The notes: generated by a model from the sequence alone, not told the origin. 64,000 bases of DNA from Flavobacteriales bacterium UBA7430 (GCA_002478765.1 DLQO01000050.1:289-64288); one strand, 5' to 3'; counted from the stretch's first letter, positions 33,944 to 43,197 are shown. A program made the numbers and translations.

Positions 33944-34788
33944 TACAAGTTGTTGAGTGTCCGAGAGATGCCATGCAAGGTGTTGCTAATTTCATTTCAA
34001 CGGAGAAGAAGGCCGAATACATCAATTTGCTTTTAAAAGTTGGTTTTCATACCATTGATTTTGGGTCTTTTGTTTCTCCAAAAGCCATCCCACAAATGCG
34101 CGATACAGAGGCTGTGCTTTCAAAGTTAAATTTAGATGATACAGATTCGAAGTTACTAGCTATCGTCGCAAATCAGAGAGGTGCAGCGCAGGCTTCTTCC
34201 TTTGATGAGATTCAATTTTTAGGATACCCATTTTCAATCTCAGAAATTTTCCAACAACGAAATACAAATCGATCTATTAAAGATTCTCTCGTTCTGGTAG
34301 ATGAGATTAAGAATTTATGTGAGTCTAAAAATAAGAATTTGGTGGTTTATCTTTCGATGGCTTTTGGAAATCCTTACGGCGAACACTGGGACATTGATGT
34401 TGTAGCAGAGTGGGTAAAAGTTTTGTCAAAAATGGGAGTGCGCCATGTAGCTCTATCTGACACCATTGGTGCTTCTTGTAAAGAAACGATTCACCCTTTG
34501 TTTTCTCAGTTGATTCCTGAGTTTGATCAAGTGACTTTTGGTGCTCATTTACATACAACCCCTGAAAACTGGAAAGAAAAAATTTTAGCAGCCTATCAAG
34601 CCGGATGTGTTCGGTTTGACACTGCAATACAAGGTTACGGTGGGTGTCCTTTTGCAAAGGATGATTTGATTGGAAACATGCCTACGGAAAAAGTTCTTTC
34701 TTTTTTGAATGAGCAAAAAATGAACTCAGGCCTTAATGCTTTAGCTTTCGAGTCATCTTACAACAAGGCTTTAGAGATCTTTAGGTGA
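33940..34788 (+). CDS. Hydroxymethylglutaryl-CoA lyase
   Basis: This TIM-barrel lyase splits HMG-CoA into acetoacetate and acetyl-CoA, the last step of leucine catabolism. It has 282 residues. Visible family parts are VECPRDAMQG with the catalytic arginine (about 4-13), DFGSFVSPKAIPQMRD (about 39-54), VALSDTIGAS, the metal-binding histidines in FGAHLHTTPENW, and the cysteine loop IQGYGGCPFAKDDLIGNMPT (about 226-245). HMG-CoA lyase is favoured over other members of the superfamily by this cysteine loop. The 4-base ATGA overlap shows co-translation with the PorE-like gene, although the functions are unrelated. Confidence 0.9.
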   Translation: MIQVVECPRDAMQGVANFISTEKKAEYINLLLKVGFHTIDFGSFVSPKAIPQMRDTEAVLSKLNLDDTDSKLLAIVANQRGAAQASSFDEIQFLGYPFSISEIFQQRNTNRSIKDSLVLVDEIKNLCESKNKNLVVYLSMAFGNPYGEHWDIDVVAEWVKVLSKMGVRHVALSDTIGASCKETIHPLFSQLIPEFDQVTFGAHLHTTPENWKEKILAAYQAGCVRFDTAIQGYGGCPFAKDDLIGNMPTEKVLSFLNEQKMNSGLNALAFESSYNKALEIFR

Positions 34789-34880
34789 AAAATATTAGGT
34801 CATGATTTCATGGAGTCATCGCTGTTAATATTCTTTCAGCACCTTTTTTAAGATCAAGGAATCTTTTTGTTGTATTGTGG

Positions 34881-34888
34881 TATATTTG
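34881..34888 (+). promoter_or_regulatory. -7 element for the helicase at 34912
   Basis: TATATTTG fits the consensus and ends 23 bases before the TTG start codon. Confidence 0.45.
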
Positions 34889-34911
34889 CGAGGAATTAAA
34901 CCACGGTAACT

Positions 34912-36024
34912 TTGAAGAGTTTTAAAGAATTAGGCGTACACAAAGATTTTGTAAAAGCATTGGATGGCTTGAATATTTCTATACCATCAGAAATTCAAAT
35001 TTTATCGATACCTGTTTTGTTAGGTGATCGTACTGATTTTATTGGCCGCGCACAAACAGGAACAGGGAAAACAGCTGCTTTTGGGCTGCCATTACTCCAA
35101 AGTGTTGATGTTTCGAGAAATGAGATTCAAGGTCTTGTTTTATGCCCCACGCGTGAGTTAGGGCAACAGATTGCAAAGTCCTTGTTCAGGTTCACTAAAT
35201 TTTCAGATAAGATCTTCACTGAAGCGGTTTATGGTGGAGAAAAGATTGACCGACAAATTGGCGCTTTACGGCGACCTACCCATATTGTAGTTGCTACACC
35301 GGGACGTCTCATTGATTTGTTAAAGCGCAAAGCTTTGAGCTTAGATAAAGTGAAAACAGTGATTCTAGACGAGGCAGATGAAATGTTGAGTATGGGCTTT
35401 AAAAAGGAGCTCAATCAAATCTTAGATTTTGTCCCTCAAGAGGCCAATAAATGGTTGTTTTCTGCTACAATGCCTCATGACATCAGAGAAATGATTAAAG
35501 AGCACCTTTCGGATGATGCGCATAGAGTTGAAACGAGTGGTAAAACATTAGTCAATGAAAATATAGAGCACAAATACTTTGTATGTGATGAGGAGGAAAA
35601 GTTGCATGTTTTGTTGCAGTTTATTAACTCACAATACAAGGAAAGAGGAATTATTTTTTGCAGAACAAAAAAAGCGACCCAACATCTAGCAAAGCAGCTT
35701 ATTGCTAAAAATATATCGACCGACGCCATTCATGGAGATTTGTATCAAAAGGAACGTGATAAGGTGTTACGTGCATTTAAAAAAGAAAAATTACAACTTA
35801 TTGTAGCAACAGACATTGCTGCTAGAGGATTGGATATAGATGCACTTTCGTATGTAGTACATTACCAATTGCCTGAAAGTGAAGAGTATTACACTCACAG
35901 AAGTGGGCGAACAGCACGTGCTGGAAACTCAGGGTTATCTATGGCTTTTGTTACGGCTTTCGAAAGCAATAAATTAAGGGCGTACGAAAAGAGTCTCGAT
36001 ATTTCATTTGAAAGGGTCCGTTAA
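34912..36024 (+). CDS. DEAD-box RNA helicase, short form
   Basis: This 370-residue RNA helicase core lacks the usual C-terminal extension. It has a Q motif (FKELGVHKDF...IPSEIQIL), motif [16 protein letters not shown] (about 44-58), motif II VILDEADEMLSMG, motif III SATMP, motif [14 protein letters not shown] and motif VI HRSGRTARAG. It ends at residue 370, just past the helicase core, whereas related CsdA/DeaD proteins of Bacteroidota continue for 150-250 residues. No continuation is visible in the next 40 bases. The start is TTG, supported by the -7 position and the Q motif. It converges on another helicase. Confidence 0.9.
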   Translation: MKSFKELGVHKDFVKALDGLNISIPSEIQILSIPVLLGDRTDFIGRAQTGTGKTAAFGLPLLQSVDVSRNEIQGLVLCPTRELGQQIAKSLFRFTKFSDKIFTEAVYGGEKIDRQIGALRRPTHIVVATPGRLIDLLKRKALSLDKVKTVILDEADEMLSMGFKKELNQILDFVPQEANKWLFSATMPHDIREMIKEHLSDDAHRVETSGKTLVNENIEHKYFVCDEEEKLHVLLQFINSQYKERGIIFCRTKKATQHLAKQLIAKNISTDAIHGDLYQKERDKVLRAFKKEKLQLIVATDIAARGLDIDALSYVVHYQLPESEEYYTHRSGRTARAGNSGLSMAFVTAFESNKLRAYEKSLDISFERVR

Positions 36025-36066
36025 GTCTACTATGCTGAATCTTATTACATTACCACAACATACATT

Positions 36067-37209
36067 TTAGAAACTTTTCAAGTCTAAATGCTCACTATCA
36101 ATCATGTCTACCCATTTCTTCATTTTCTTCTGAATGATTTTGAAATGGTGTTTATCCTCAGGCGTTATCAAAGAAATGGCACTTCCAGGTGACTCTGCTC
36201 TTCCTGTTCTCCCTATACGATGAATGTAGTCTTTGGGTGATCTTGGTAATTCGTAGTTGATGACATGTGGAAGGAATTCAATGTCGATTCCACGAGCAAG
36301 TAAGTCAGTAGCGACAAGAACTCTGAGTGTTCCCGCTTTAAATTTTGCTAACGATTCAAGTCTTGCCGTTTGACTTTTTTTGCTGTGAATTGCCGATGCG
36401 TCAATTCCATTTTTCCGCAGCTTGTCCGCTATGTTGTCGGCTTTATAGGTTGATGCTGCAAAGACTAACACTTGTTGCAAGTCATTTTTCTTAATCAAAT
36501 AGCGCAGTAGCGGGCCTTTGTTTCCTTCACTAACCCAGTATCCTGTTTGTTTAATCAACTCTATTGAATCTTCTTCTGCTTCTATTTTTATTAAGATAGG
36601 ATCTTCAAGTATCAGCTGATTAATCGATTTAACATCATCGCTTAAGGTTGCTGAAAAGAGTAGGTTTTGACGTTTTTTAGGAAGGAGTTTGAAGATGCGG
36701 TCAATTTCATCTTTAAATCCCATACCCAATATTTTATCTGCTTCATCAAGTACAAGAGTCTTGATTTCGGAAAGATGTACGGCATTAGATTCCACTAAAT
36801 CTAGCAGTCTTCCTGGTGTTGAAACCAATACATTAACATTGTTAAGTGCTTGCATTTGAGGGTTTATAGAAACCCCACCATATACTGCCAATGTTTTTAT
36901 TCTTTCTGGTAGCGATGAACCAAATTGCTGGAACACGTCTTTCACCTGAACAGCAAGTTCTCTCGTAGGAACCAATACCAGAACATTTACATGACGATTC
37001 TTATTGGCGGAATCATTTTGCAGTTGATTCAATATCGGTAAGGTGTAGCTTGCTGTTTTCCCGGATCCTGTTTTCGCAATTCCAAGTATGTCTCTACCCT
37101 TTAAGATTGCGGGAATTGCTTCTTTTTGAATCGGAAAGGGATTCATTAATTTCTGAGTCGTTAGAACGCTTAATAATGACTTAGATAAACCTAAAGATGA
37201 AAAAGACAT
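36067..37209 (-). CDS. DEAD-box RNA helicase, RhlE-like
   Basis: This 380-residue helicase has FSSLGLSKSLLSVL and NPFPIQKEAIP (Q motif), motif I IAKTGSGKTASYTLP (about 43-57), motif Ia VPTRELAVQ, motif II LVLDEADKILGMG, motif III SATLS, motif V VATDLLARGIDIE and motif [15 protein letters not shown]. It has only a short C-terminal tail. The likely role is RNA remodelling in ribosome assembly or decay. It lies 121 bases downstream of the Maf gene on the same strand, and I see no hairpin between them, so read-through from the ccm operon is possible. Confidence 0.92.
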   Translation of the reverse strand: MSFSSLGLSKSLLSVLTTQKLMNPFPIQKEAIPAILKGRDILGIAKTGSGKTASYTLPILNQLQNDSANKNRHVNVLVLVPTRELAVQVKDVFQQFGSSLPERIKTLAVYGGVSINPQMQALNNVNVLVSTPGRLLDLVESNAVHLSEIKTLVLDEADKILGMGFKDEIDRIFKLLPKKRQNLLFSATLSDDVKSINQLILEDPILIKIEAEEDSIELIKQTGYWVSEGNKGPLLRYLIKKNDLQQVLVFAASTYKADNIADKLRKNGIDASAIHSKKSQTARLESLAKFKAGTLRVLVATDLLARGIDIEFLPHVINYELPRSPKDYIHRIGRTGRAESPGSAISLITPEDKHHFKIIQKKMKKWVDMIDSEHLDLKSF

Positions 37210-37330
37210 ATGAATTAAATTGTGATTAAGGGTTTTTAATGAAATTAATGTTTTGCTGCATCATTTGTATGACCACTCAAACCTCTTTTTTTGTCAAGAT
37301 TATTTCATGAGTTGTGAGTAGTAATAAGTT

Positions 37331-37897
37331 TTAAAAATGATTTTTAATCAGCTGTATATTTAATTCGTGAACAGGCAAACCTACGACGTTAAAATAAGAA
37401 CCTTCAATTTTAGTAATGCCTATAGCGCCTATCCATTCTTGGATGCCATAAGAACCTGCTTTGTCTAAAGGTTTGTATGTTTTGATGTAATATTCGATTT
37501 CTGACGCATTGAGTTCCTTGAAAAAGACTTTTGTGCTGCAAGAAAATGAAGTGATTGTATCTTTTGATTTAATACAGACACCCGAAACAACCACATGACT
37601 TTTATTGGACAAGCTCTCAAGCATTTTTCTGGCTTCAGCTTCATCTTTGGGCTTTCCCAGAATCTTTTGATCTAATATCACCACAGTGTCTGCGGTAATT
37701 ATAATTTGGTTTTCACCAACATCTGGAAAAGCCGAAGCTTTCTGCTTGGCAAGATATTCCGCTACTTTTGGAACAGGTAAATTTTTTGGAAAGATCTCAT
37801 CTATTGGCCGAACCTCAACATTGAAATCGTAGTCAAGTAGTGCCAACAATTCTTTTCTCCTAGGTGACTGAGATGCGAGTGTGATGATTTTCGTCAT
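37331..37897 (-). CDS. maf: Maf-family nucleoside triphosphate pyrophosphatase
   Basis: This 188-residue house-cleaning enzyme hydrolyses non-canonical or methylated dNTPs/NTPs. The N-terminal nucleotide-binding loop is LASQSPRRKELLALL (about 7-21). The catalytic Asp is in IITADTVVILD (about 66-76), followed by ILGKPKDEAEARKML. The C-terminal KAGSYGIQEW and GSYFNVVGLPVHEL also match. It most likely belongs to the YhdE/MafA-type dTTP/UTP pyrophosphatases. It is the distal gene of the long unit that begins with ccmB. Confidence 0.94.
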   Translation of the reverse strand: MTKIITLASQSPRRKELLALLDYDFNVEVRPIDEIFPKNLPVPKVAEYLAKQKASAFPDVGENQIIITADTVVILDQKILGKPKDEAEARKMLESLSNKSHVVVSGVCIKSKDTITSFSCSTKVFFKELNASEIEYYIKTYKPLDKAGSYGIQEWIGAIGITKIEGSYFNVVGLPVHELNIQLIKNHF

Positions 37898-37975
37898 GTT
37901 ATGATATCGATGTTTTCAGAGTTTAATCATGAAACTTTTTGGTATTCGATGAAAAATAAATTTGTACGACAAGGT

Positions 37976-38866
37976 TTATTCGATGAAAAAAAACAAACTA
38001 ATAATCCCAGCAAAAATGATGAATTTAATGAGCTTTGAAATACGTTCGTAATCCATGTTTTCTTTGGCTTTGTAGATCCATATATTCAATAGGAACAACG
38101 GTCCAATGAGAAGAGTCAGAGCGTATGCTAGAGCAACCAATTCACTTTTAAAAATGTATATTGATATTGAAATGACCATAAAAGCAGTCAGTATACTTAA
38201 CCATTTCACAAATTCTTTTGTTTTGGGAATGCCCCAAACGGAAGGAAGCGTACGTATTTTAAATCGTTGATCACCTTCTACGGTCCTGAGGTCTTTGATG
38301 ATTTCATTCATCAAACTTGATATAAATGCAAAAGCAGCATAAATACACAGTACAACAAGTGGGGATTTACTTTCTTGTAAGTGTAATTTTGGGAGAATTT
38401 CGAAAGAAGAAAGAGAGAAAACAAACAGTAGCGTTAAAATGGCAACAATGAAGTTGCCAACGAAAAGTTTTCGTTTAAGTCTCAGACTATATTCCCAAAG
38501 AATGTATGATGCAACCGACATGATGGCTCCTAGAACGATGTAATCAAGTTTGTAGGCGACGAAGAACCCAATAATCACCCCACTTAATGAAAGTATCACG
38601 TGAAGAATTAAAGCAACCCTACGCTTGATGCTTCTTCCAACAATTACATTTTTATTTGCGGTGTCTGTCTGAATGTCAAAGTAGTCGTTAATTACATACC
38701 CTCCGGCAGCAATTAAAATCATGCTCAATACCAAAAGTGCAAAATATAAATCTCCCAACACATTTTCTTTTCCGTAAGCGGGAACCAAAATACTGTATCT
38801 CAATAGGTACTGAATTAGTACCATCACGAGTAAGTTTTGAAAACGGATTAGAGTTAAGTATTTCAC
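37976..38866 (-). CDS. UbiA-family prenyltransferase
   Basis: This 296-residue membrane protein has about eight helices and both Asp-rich motifs of the UbiA superfamily: NDYFDIQTDTANK (about 61-73) and KDLRTVEGDQRFKIRTLP (about 194-211). The enzyme transfers a prenyl chain to an acceptor. Bacteroidota members of this type are usually named geranylgeranylglycerol-phosphate geranylgeranyltransferase by similarity to the archaeal lipid enzyme, but other acceptors (quinone or heme precursors) are possible. It lies between a KdsC-like phosphatase and Maf. The substrate is not shown by the sequence. Confidence 0.85.
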   Translation of the reverse strand: MKYLTLIRFQNLLVMVLIQYLLRYSILVPAYGKENVLGDLYFALLVLSMILIAAGGYVINDYFDIQTDTANKNVIVGRSIKRRVALILHVILSLSGVIIGFFVAYKLDYIVLGAIMSVASYILWEYSLRLKRKLFVGNFIVAILTLLFVFSLSSFEILPKLHLQESKSPLVVLCIYAAFAFISSLMNEIIKDLRTVEGDQRFKIRTLPSVWGIPKTKEFVKWLSILTAFMVISISIYIFKSELVALAYALTLLIGPLFLLNIWIYKAKENMDYERISKLIKFIIFAGIISLFFFIE

Positions 38867-38889
38867 GATTCGTTTGGGGGTGTTTTATT

Positions 38890-39411
38890 TTATATAGACC
38901 TAGTCGAACTGTCGTTGATCCATTTATCCTGAATTTTAAGCGTTTGTTCTATTACATCACGTACACATCCTTCCCCACCTTTTTTGGGAGATACATAATC
39001 GGATAGGTTTTTTATTTCTTGAGCTGCATTATCAGGGCAGGTCGGTAGCCCAACCATTTGCATGATTTGATAATCAGGGAGGTCATCTCCCATATAGAGT
39101 ATATTTTCGGAGTTTAGATCGTAGATATGCATGAGTTCATTAAGCGCTTCTACCTTATTGTGACAACCTAAATACACATCGTGAATGCCCAAACGATTCA
39201 TCCTAGTTTTTACGGCTGCAGAACTACCGCCACTGATAATCGCAACAATCAACCCCTCTTTAACGGCTAGCTGAAGCGCATATCCATCTCGGGTGTGCAT
39301 CTTTCTTACCTGTTCACCATCCGGCATGAGTGTTACGGTACCATCAGTTAAAACGCCATCACAATCGAAAATGAGAGCTTTGATATCCTTTAGTTTGGTT
39401 TTATAATTCAT
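38890..39411 (-). CDS. KdsC-like HAD phosphatase
   Basis: This 173-residue HAD hydrolase without a cap domain belongs to the KDO-8-phosphate phosphatase (KdsC/YrbI) type. Motif I is LIFDCDGVLTDGTVTL (about 13-28) with the nucleophile Asp, motif II IISGGSSAAVKTR (about 58-70), the Lys in the HNKVEALNEL region, and motif IV MGDDLPDYQIMQMVG (about 107-121). KdsC removes phosphate from KDO-8-P in LPS synthesis. It overlaps the upstream DUF2520 gene by 11 bases, so they are translationally coupled. Confidence 0.88.
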   Translation of the reverse strand: MNYKTKLKDIKALIFDCDGVLTDGTVTLMPDGEQVRKMHTRDGYALQLAVKEGLIVAIISGGSSAAVKTRMNRLGIHDVYLGCHNKVEALNELMHIYDLNSENILYMGDDLPDYQIMQMVGLPTCPDNAAQEIKNLSDYVSPKKGGEGCVRDVIEQTLKIQDKWINDSSTRSI

Positions 39412-40180
39412 CGTTATTTTTGTATATTATAGTTTCGGACAATAATTTGTAAATGTCATGATTTTTTCCTTTCTCAAGATATTTAAGGTGAGAATCGATG
39501 ACCTCTTTGTCCTCTCTAACTGCAGGTCCTGTTTGAACATCTTTAGGTTTGTGCTTTGCAACTTTAGATGCTGTTTCTTTAATCAAGGGGTGTAAAATAT
39601 CCAACGGAATACTTTCTTTTTGAAGTATTTCGTCTGAGATCATGTACATGTAATTGCTGAAATTGCAAGCAAAAACGGCTGCAACATGTAAGACCTTTCT
39701 TTGATGAGAATTGATGTTGTACACAATGGGGCTCATCAGTGTCGCTAATCTCATTAAGGTATTGTAGTCCTCACTTTTTGATGCTTCGATACAAAAAGGT
39801 ACACCCTTAAAATTGAGTTTTTTCTTTTTGGTAAAGGTTTGAAGTGGGTAAAACACGCCCCTTCTTTTGTGTTTAATGACGTCTTGATCTATAGCTCCTG
39901 ACGTGTGAACAATTAGTTTGTCTTTTAAACTTAAGCTGTCCGCAACTTCTGCAATTACGGAGTCCTTAACAGTGAGTATGTAGAGATCAGCATTTTGATT
40001 TAACTGATCTATTTCAGTCGTGTAATCACATTTAAGTCGACGAGATAGGGATCGAGCTTCTTTTTCAGACCTGTTGTAAACTTGAAGAATATTTTGCTCT
40101 TTATTTTGAAGTTCTTTGGACAAATGCCAGGCTACGTTACCGGCGCCTAGGATTACAATATTTAACTTTAACGTACTCAA
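39401..40180 (-). CDS. Rossmann-fold and DUF2520 protein
   Basis: This 259-residue protein has an N-terminal NADP-binding domain of the F420-dependent-oxidoreductase fold (IVILGAGNVAWHLSKEL, about 8-24) and a C-terminal helical DUF2520 domain (from about 125, with AAVFACNFSNYMY). The family is widespread in Bacteroidota but has no established reaction. It starts 6 bases after the ccmF stop and overlaps the KdsC-like gene, so it belongs to the same transcription unit. A dehydrogenase role is only an inference. Confidence 0.82.
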   Translation of the reverse strand: MSTLKLNIVILGAGNVAWHLSKELQNKEQNILQVYNRSEKEARSLSRRLKCDYTTEIDQLNQNADLYILTVKDSVIAEVADSLSLKDKLIVHTSGAIDQDVIKHKRRGVFYPLQTFTKKKKLNFKGVPFCIEASKSEDYNTLMRLATLMSPIVYNINSHQRKVLHVAAVFACNFSNYMYMISDEILQKESIPLDILHPLIKETASKVAKHKPKDVQTGPAVREDKEVIDSHLKYLEKGKNHDIYKLLSETIIYKNNDEL

Positions 40181-40186
40181 AATATC

Positions 40187-42595
40187 TTATTTTTTAGTTT
40201 GTTTGAATAAATGAAGCATTGCAATAAAAGTACCGATAGCCATCAGAATTACTCCAATCCACAACAGGTTGATGTACGGAAAGATAATAGCTTTCATGAC
40301 AATGAAAGGCTTTTCATTGTCAATGTGTTCGTATGCTTTTATTTGAATACTTCCCGCTTCTGGGTTTACCTCACTAAAAATGAACTTATACTTTAAAGGT
40401 CCATCTTCCAGGTAACCCGGAAAGGATTGAGCTACATTATTTTTTACAGCATAAATAGTTTCGGTACTAGAATATTCACCGATCATGTTTTGCATTTTTA
40501 ATTTAGCAATCAACATGACGTCTAAAGCCTTTTCACTCTCAAGGTTGGTATTTGCATTTACCAATAAACTATCTAAATAAAGGAAGTGTTTGCTGTATAT
40601 GACGGAGTCTCCCTGTTTGATGTTTATTAGACTTTCTTGGTGGTAAGGGTCATTCTCATCGTGCTCATCGACATCTGCATAAGTGAGATGCGAGTAAACG
40701 TCGTAGAGCAAAAAGTGTTTGGTGGAAGGTTCAGCCACATTACCCATAATTTCATTCAGCTGTATGAATGGGTTTAAGGTAAATTGATATTCAAATTGAC
40801 CATCTTCCTTGAGGTTAAAGTACTCTACTTCATAGGTTTTGTTAATCCCAATGAGTGTATCTGATTTGTAGAGAACAAAATACGTACCCATAGCCGTTGT
40901 ATCTCCTTTTTCCAGTAGAATGTTTTCATTGCTAGGAAAGTCTTTGGCGATAAAACCTTCATTGTTTGAGATTACATTTTTGTTTGCATTACTTAATAAT
41001 GCTCCCATAATAACCAATGCAAAACCTATGTGAGCTATGGAAGACCCTGATAAATTCCAGTTGCCCTTGAGTATTTTTCGCCAATAGAAAAAGTTTGACA
41101 AGGCAGCAAATATAGTAGCCCAAAGAAGAGTCAGATATACGGGGTCCCACATTCGAACTGTGAATGCGATAACGAAACTGAGGGCCAAAGATGATATTAG
41201 GCTTGAGCTAATTTGTTTAAATATCTTTTTCATATCTGACTTTCCATAACTCAAATATTGTGTTATGCCGATCAGAATAATGATGATGACAGCAATAGGA
41301 GCTTGCCATGAATTGTAAAGGTCAATAGCGTCTATTGGAGGAGCCATTTGCGTTCCCAAGACTTTGTTAATTACAGGTAGGGAGGTAAACCATGTGATTT
41401 GAAAAGCAGATATAAATAAGACCATAGACCCTATGAACATCCAAAATTCTCGAGAGCTGGAATCCTCTTCTTTTTTAACATGCGGTATGCTTTTGAATCG
41501 GAAGATTAAAATACAGATCGAAAAAATTACAAAACTGATCAAGTAAATCAGTAATTGATAATCCAAGCCTCCAGCAAAGGCATGTACAGAAGTATCACCT
41601 AATATTCCACTTCGAGTGAGGTAGGAAGAATAAATGACGAGGATAAATGAAAGAATGGTTAAGATAAATGTTGATCTTAAAGCGGTCTTACGAGCTCTGT
41701 ATACAAGCATTAAATGAGCAGCGGCTACCAAAATTATCCACGGAACTAAAGAAGAGTTTTCTACAGGATCCCAAGCCCAAAACCCCCCAAAAGAAAGCGA
41801 TTCGTATGCCCATGCTCCACCCATTAAGATTCCTGTGCCTAGAACCATGATGGCAGCATAGGTCCAGGGAAGCGCTTCTTGTACCCACTCTGAAAAATTC
41901 TTTTTCCACAAGGCAGCAATGGCATAACAAAAGGGAATCATGGTAAGGGAGAAACCCAAGAAAAGGACTGGTGGGTGTATAACCATCCAGTAATTTTGCA
42001 ACAGAGGGTTCAAGCCTCTACCGTCAGCAAACTGAGGTACTATCTCCAGATAGTTAGCCATTTTGGTCCAAGGTAAACCTATGTTTTCTTCTAGGTTTCT
42101 TACCAAAATAAATGGACTGGTTCCTATTTTCACCCCAAACAAATAACCGCCAATAATCATTGAACTGAGAAAAGCTTGAATGGATGCAACCACTGTTAAA
42201 ACTGGTGCTTCCCAATTTTTCGCTCTTCTCATTAAAATTACGCCTAGGATAAGATTCCAGAAAATCCACAAGAGAAAACTTCCTTCTTGACCTTCCCAAA
42301 AGCACGATACCATATAGTGCGTAGGAAGTGATAGAGAAGAATGTTGCCATACGTACTGGTACTCAAAATAGTGATTGTAAATCATGATAAACATGCACAC
42401 GATGATACCTAATACTGACAGCCCATGAACGTAAAAAGAGCCACGAGCCAATGGAGTCCAATTTTTCCTTAAAGTATCACTTTTTGATGCTTTGTAAAAA
42501 GAGAATGCTGACATCAAAGCAGCAACAAAAGCGATGCTGATAAAAGCCTGGCCAATCGTACCTACGAGGGTGTGTTCTCCAATGTAATCTATCAT
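40187..42595 (-). CDS. ccmF: Cytochrome c heme lyase, CcmF/CcsA family
   Basis: This 802-residue integral membrane protein attaches heme to apocytochrome c on the periplasmic side. It has many membrane segments, the WWD heme-binding loop GGFWAWDPVENSSLVPWI (about 270-287), conserved histidine segments (HYMVSCFWEGQEGSFLLWIF, WMVIHPPVLFLGFSL) and a large C-terminal soluble domain (about 560-775) before the last helix. It overlaps ccmE by 4 bases (ATGA). The order ccmB-C-D-E-F is kept. No ccmA, ccmG or ccmH is in the window. Confidence 0.94.
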   Translation of the reverse strand: MIDYIGEHTLVGTIGQAFISIAFVAALMSAFSFYKASKSDTLRKNWTPLARGSFYVHGLSVLGIIVCMFIMIYNHYFEYQYVWQHSSLSLPTHYMVSCFWEGQEGSFLLWIFWNLILGVILMRRAKNWEAPVLTVVASIQAFLSSMIIGGYLFGVKIGTSPFILVRNLEENIGLPWTKMANYLEIVPQFADGRGLNPLLQNYWMVIHPPVLFLGFSLTMIPFCYAIAALWKKNFSEWVQEALPWTYAAIMVLGTGILMGGAWAYESLSFGGFWAWDPVENSSLVPWIILVAAAHLMLVYRARKTALRSTFILTILSFILVIYSSYLTRSGILGDTSVHAFAGGLDYQLLIYLISFVIFSICILIFRFKSIPHVKKEEDSSSREFWMFIGSMVLFISAFQITWFTSLPVINKVLGTQMAPPIDAIDLYNSWQAPIAVIIIILIGITQYLSYGKSDMKKIFKQISSSLISSLALSFVIAFTVRMWDPVYLTLLWATIFAALSNFFYWRKILKGNWNLSGSSIAHIGFALVIMGALLSNANKNVISNNEGFIAKDFPSNENILLEKGDTTAMGTYFVLYKSDTLIGINKTYEVEYFNLKEDGQFEYQFTLNPFIQLNEIMGNVAEPSTKHFLLYDVYSHLTYADVDEHDENDPYHQESLINIKQGDSVIYSKHFLYLDSLLVNANTNLESEKALDVMLIAKLKMQNMIGEYSSTETIYAVKNNVAQSFPGYLEDGPLKYKFIFSEVNPEAGSIQIKAYEHIDNEKPFIVMKAIIFPYINLLWIGVILMAIGTFIAMLHLFKQTKK

Positions 42596-42996
42596 AATTT
42601 GGGAAGTGTAATGGTGTCTTGTTCAATAAATTGTTGTTCGTTGTATTTTGATGGGCACTTCATTAAAATGGTGCTAGCTGTAAAACCTGAATCTGTAGCA
42701 AAACCGGTCATTGTGATTTTTTCTGAACGTTCAAAATCTTGAGGTTTTGAATCGTAGAAGTATACTTTACGTTCGTTTTGAAGAGAATCGGAGGCATAAA
42801 AGGTTAAAACATTTAAGCGTGGCTCAAACAGAATTTCTTTGTCTTTGTTGAGCTCCCCTATGACGGTGAATTCTCTGCCCATTTGCTTTTCTGCATCGGT
42901 AAAAGTGATGTAAGTGCTGGCATTGTAGGTTAATGAAACAATAACACCAATAATAACAGCAACAAGGAGGATTAAAATGATTTCAGTTTTCTTCAT
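42592..42996 (-). CDS. ccmE: Cytochrome c heme chaperone CcmE, Cys-type
   Basis: This 134-residue membrane-anchored periplasmic heme chaperone passes heme from CcmC to CcmF. It has one N-terminal helix (about 5-25) and an OB-fold domain. The heme-binding site in E. coli is HxxxY; here the matching site reads CPSKY (Cys114, Tyr118), the cysteine variant known from some CcmE proteins. An upstream TTG would add 4 residues, but the ATG at 42996 is a better start, 1 base after the ccmD-like stop. It overlaps ccmF by 4 bases. Confidence 0.92.
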   Translation of the reverse strand: MKKTEIILILLVAVIIGVIVSLTYNASTYITFTDAEKQMGREFTVIGELNKDKEILFEPRLNVLTFYASDSLQNERKVYFYDSKPQDFERSEKITMTGFATDSGFTASTILMKCPSKYNEQQFIEQDTITLPKL

Positions 42997-42997
42997 T

Positions 42998-43195
42998 CTA
43001 TTCTTCAAGCTTTTTAACTCTTTGGTCTATTCGGAATAAATAGATGGCCAAACCGATGAAGATGATAGCGATAACAGCCACAACGACATAGATTTTACCA
43101 TTAGATCGCATTACATCTGCCATTCCAACTGCTTGAGCAAGAGCTGAATTGATGAAAAATAAGCAACAAATGAGTGTACCAATTAATGACTTCAT
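42998..43195 (-). CDS. ccmD: CcmD-family small membrane protein
   Basis: This 65-residue protein has an N-terminal signal-like segment (about 1-20, ending SALAQ) and one transmembrane helix (about 35-53), followed by a charged tail with FRIDQRVKKLEE. Position between ccmC and ccmE identifies it. CcmD proteins are small and poorly conserved, and they help release holo-CcmE from the ABC complex. It is 2 bases from ccmC and 1 base from ccmE. The first hydrophobic part may be a cleaved signal peptide, which differs from the single-helix CcmD of E. coli. Confidence 0.8.
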   Translation of the reverse strand: MKSLIGTLICCLFFINSALAQAVGMADVMRSNGKIYVVVAVIAIIFIGLAIYLFRIDQRVKKLEE

Positions 43196-43197
43196 TT

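Noticed and set aside
42592-42996. CcmE treated as inactivated because the heme-binding histidine is missing.
   Set aside because: The Tyr and surrounding residues are kept and a Cys-type CcmE is a known functional variant, so it is reported as a variant, not as a broken gene.
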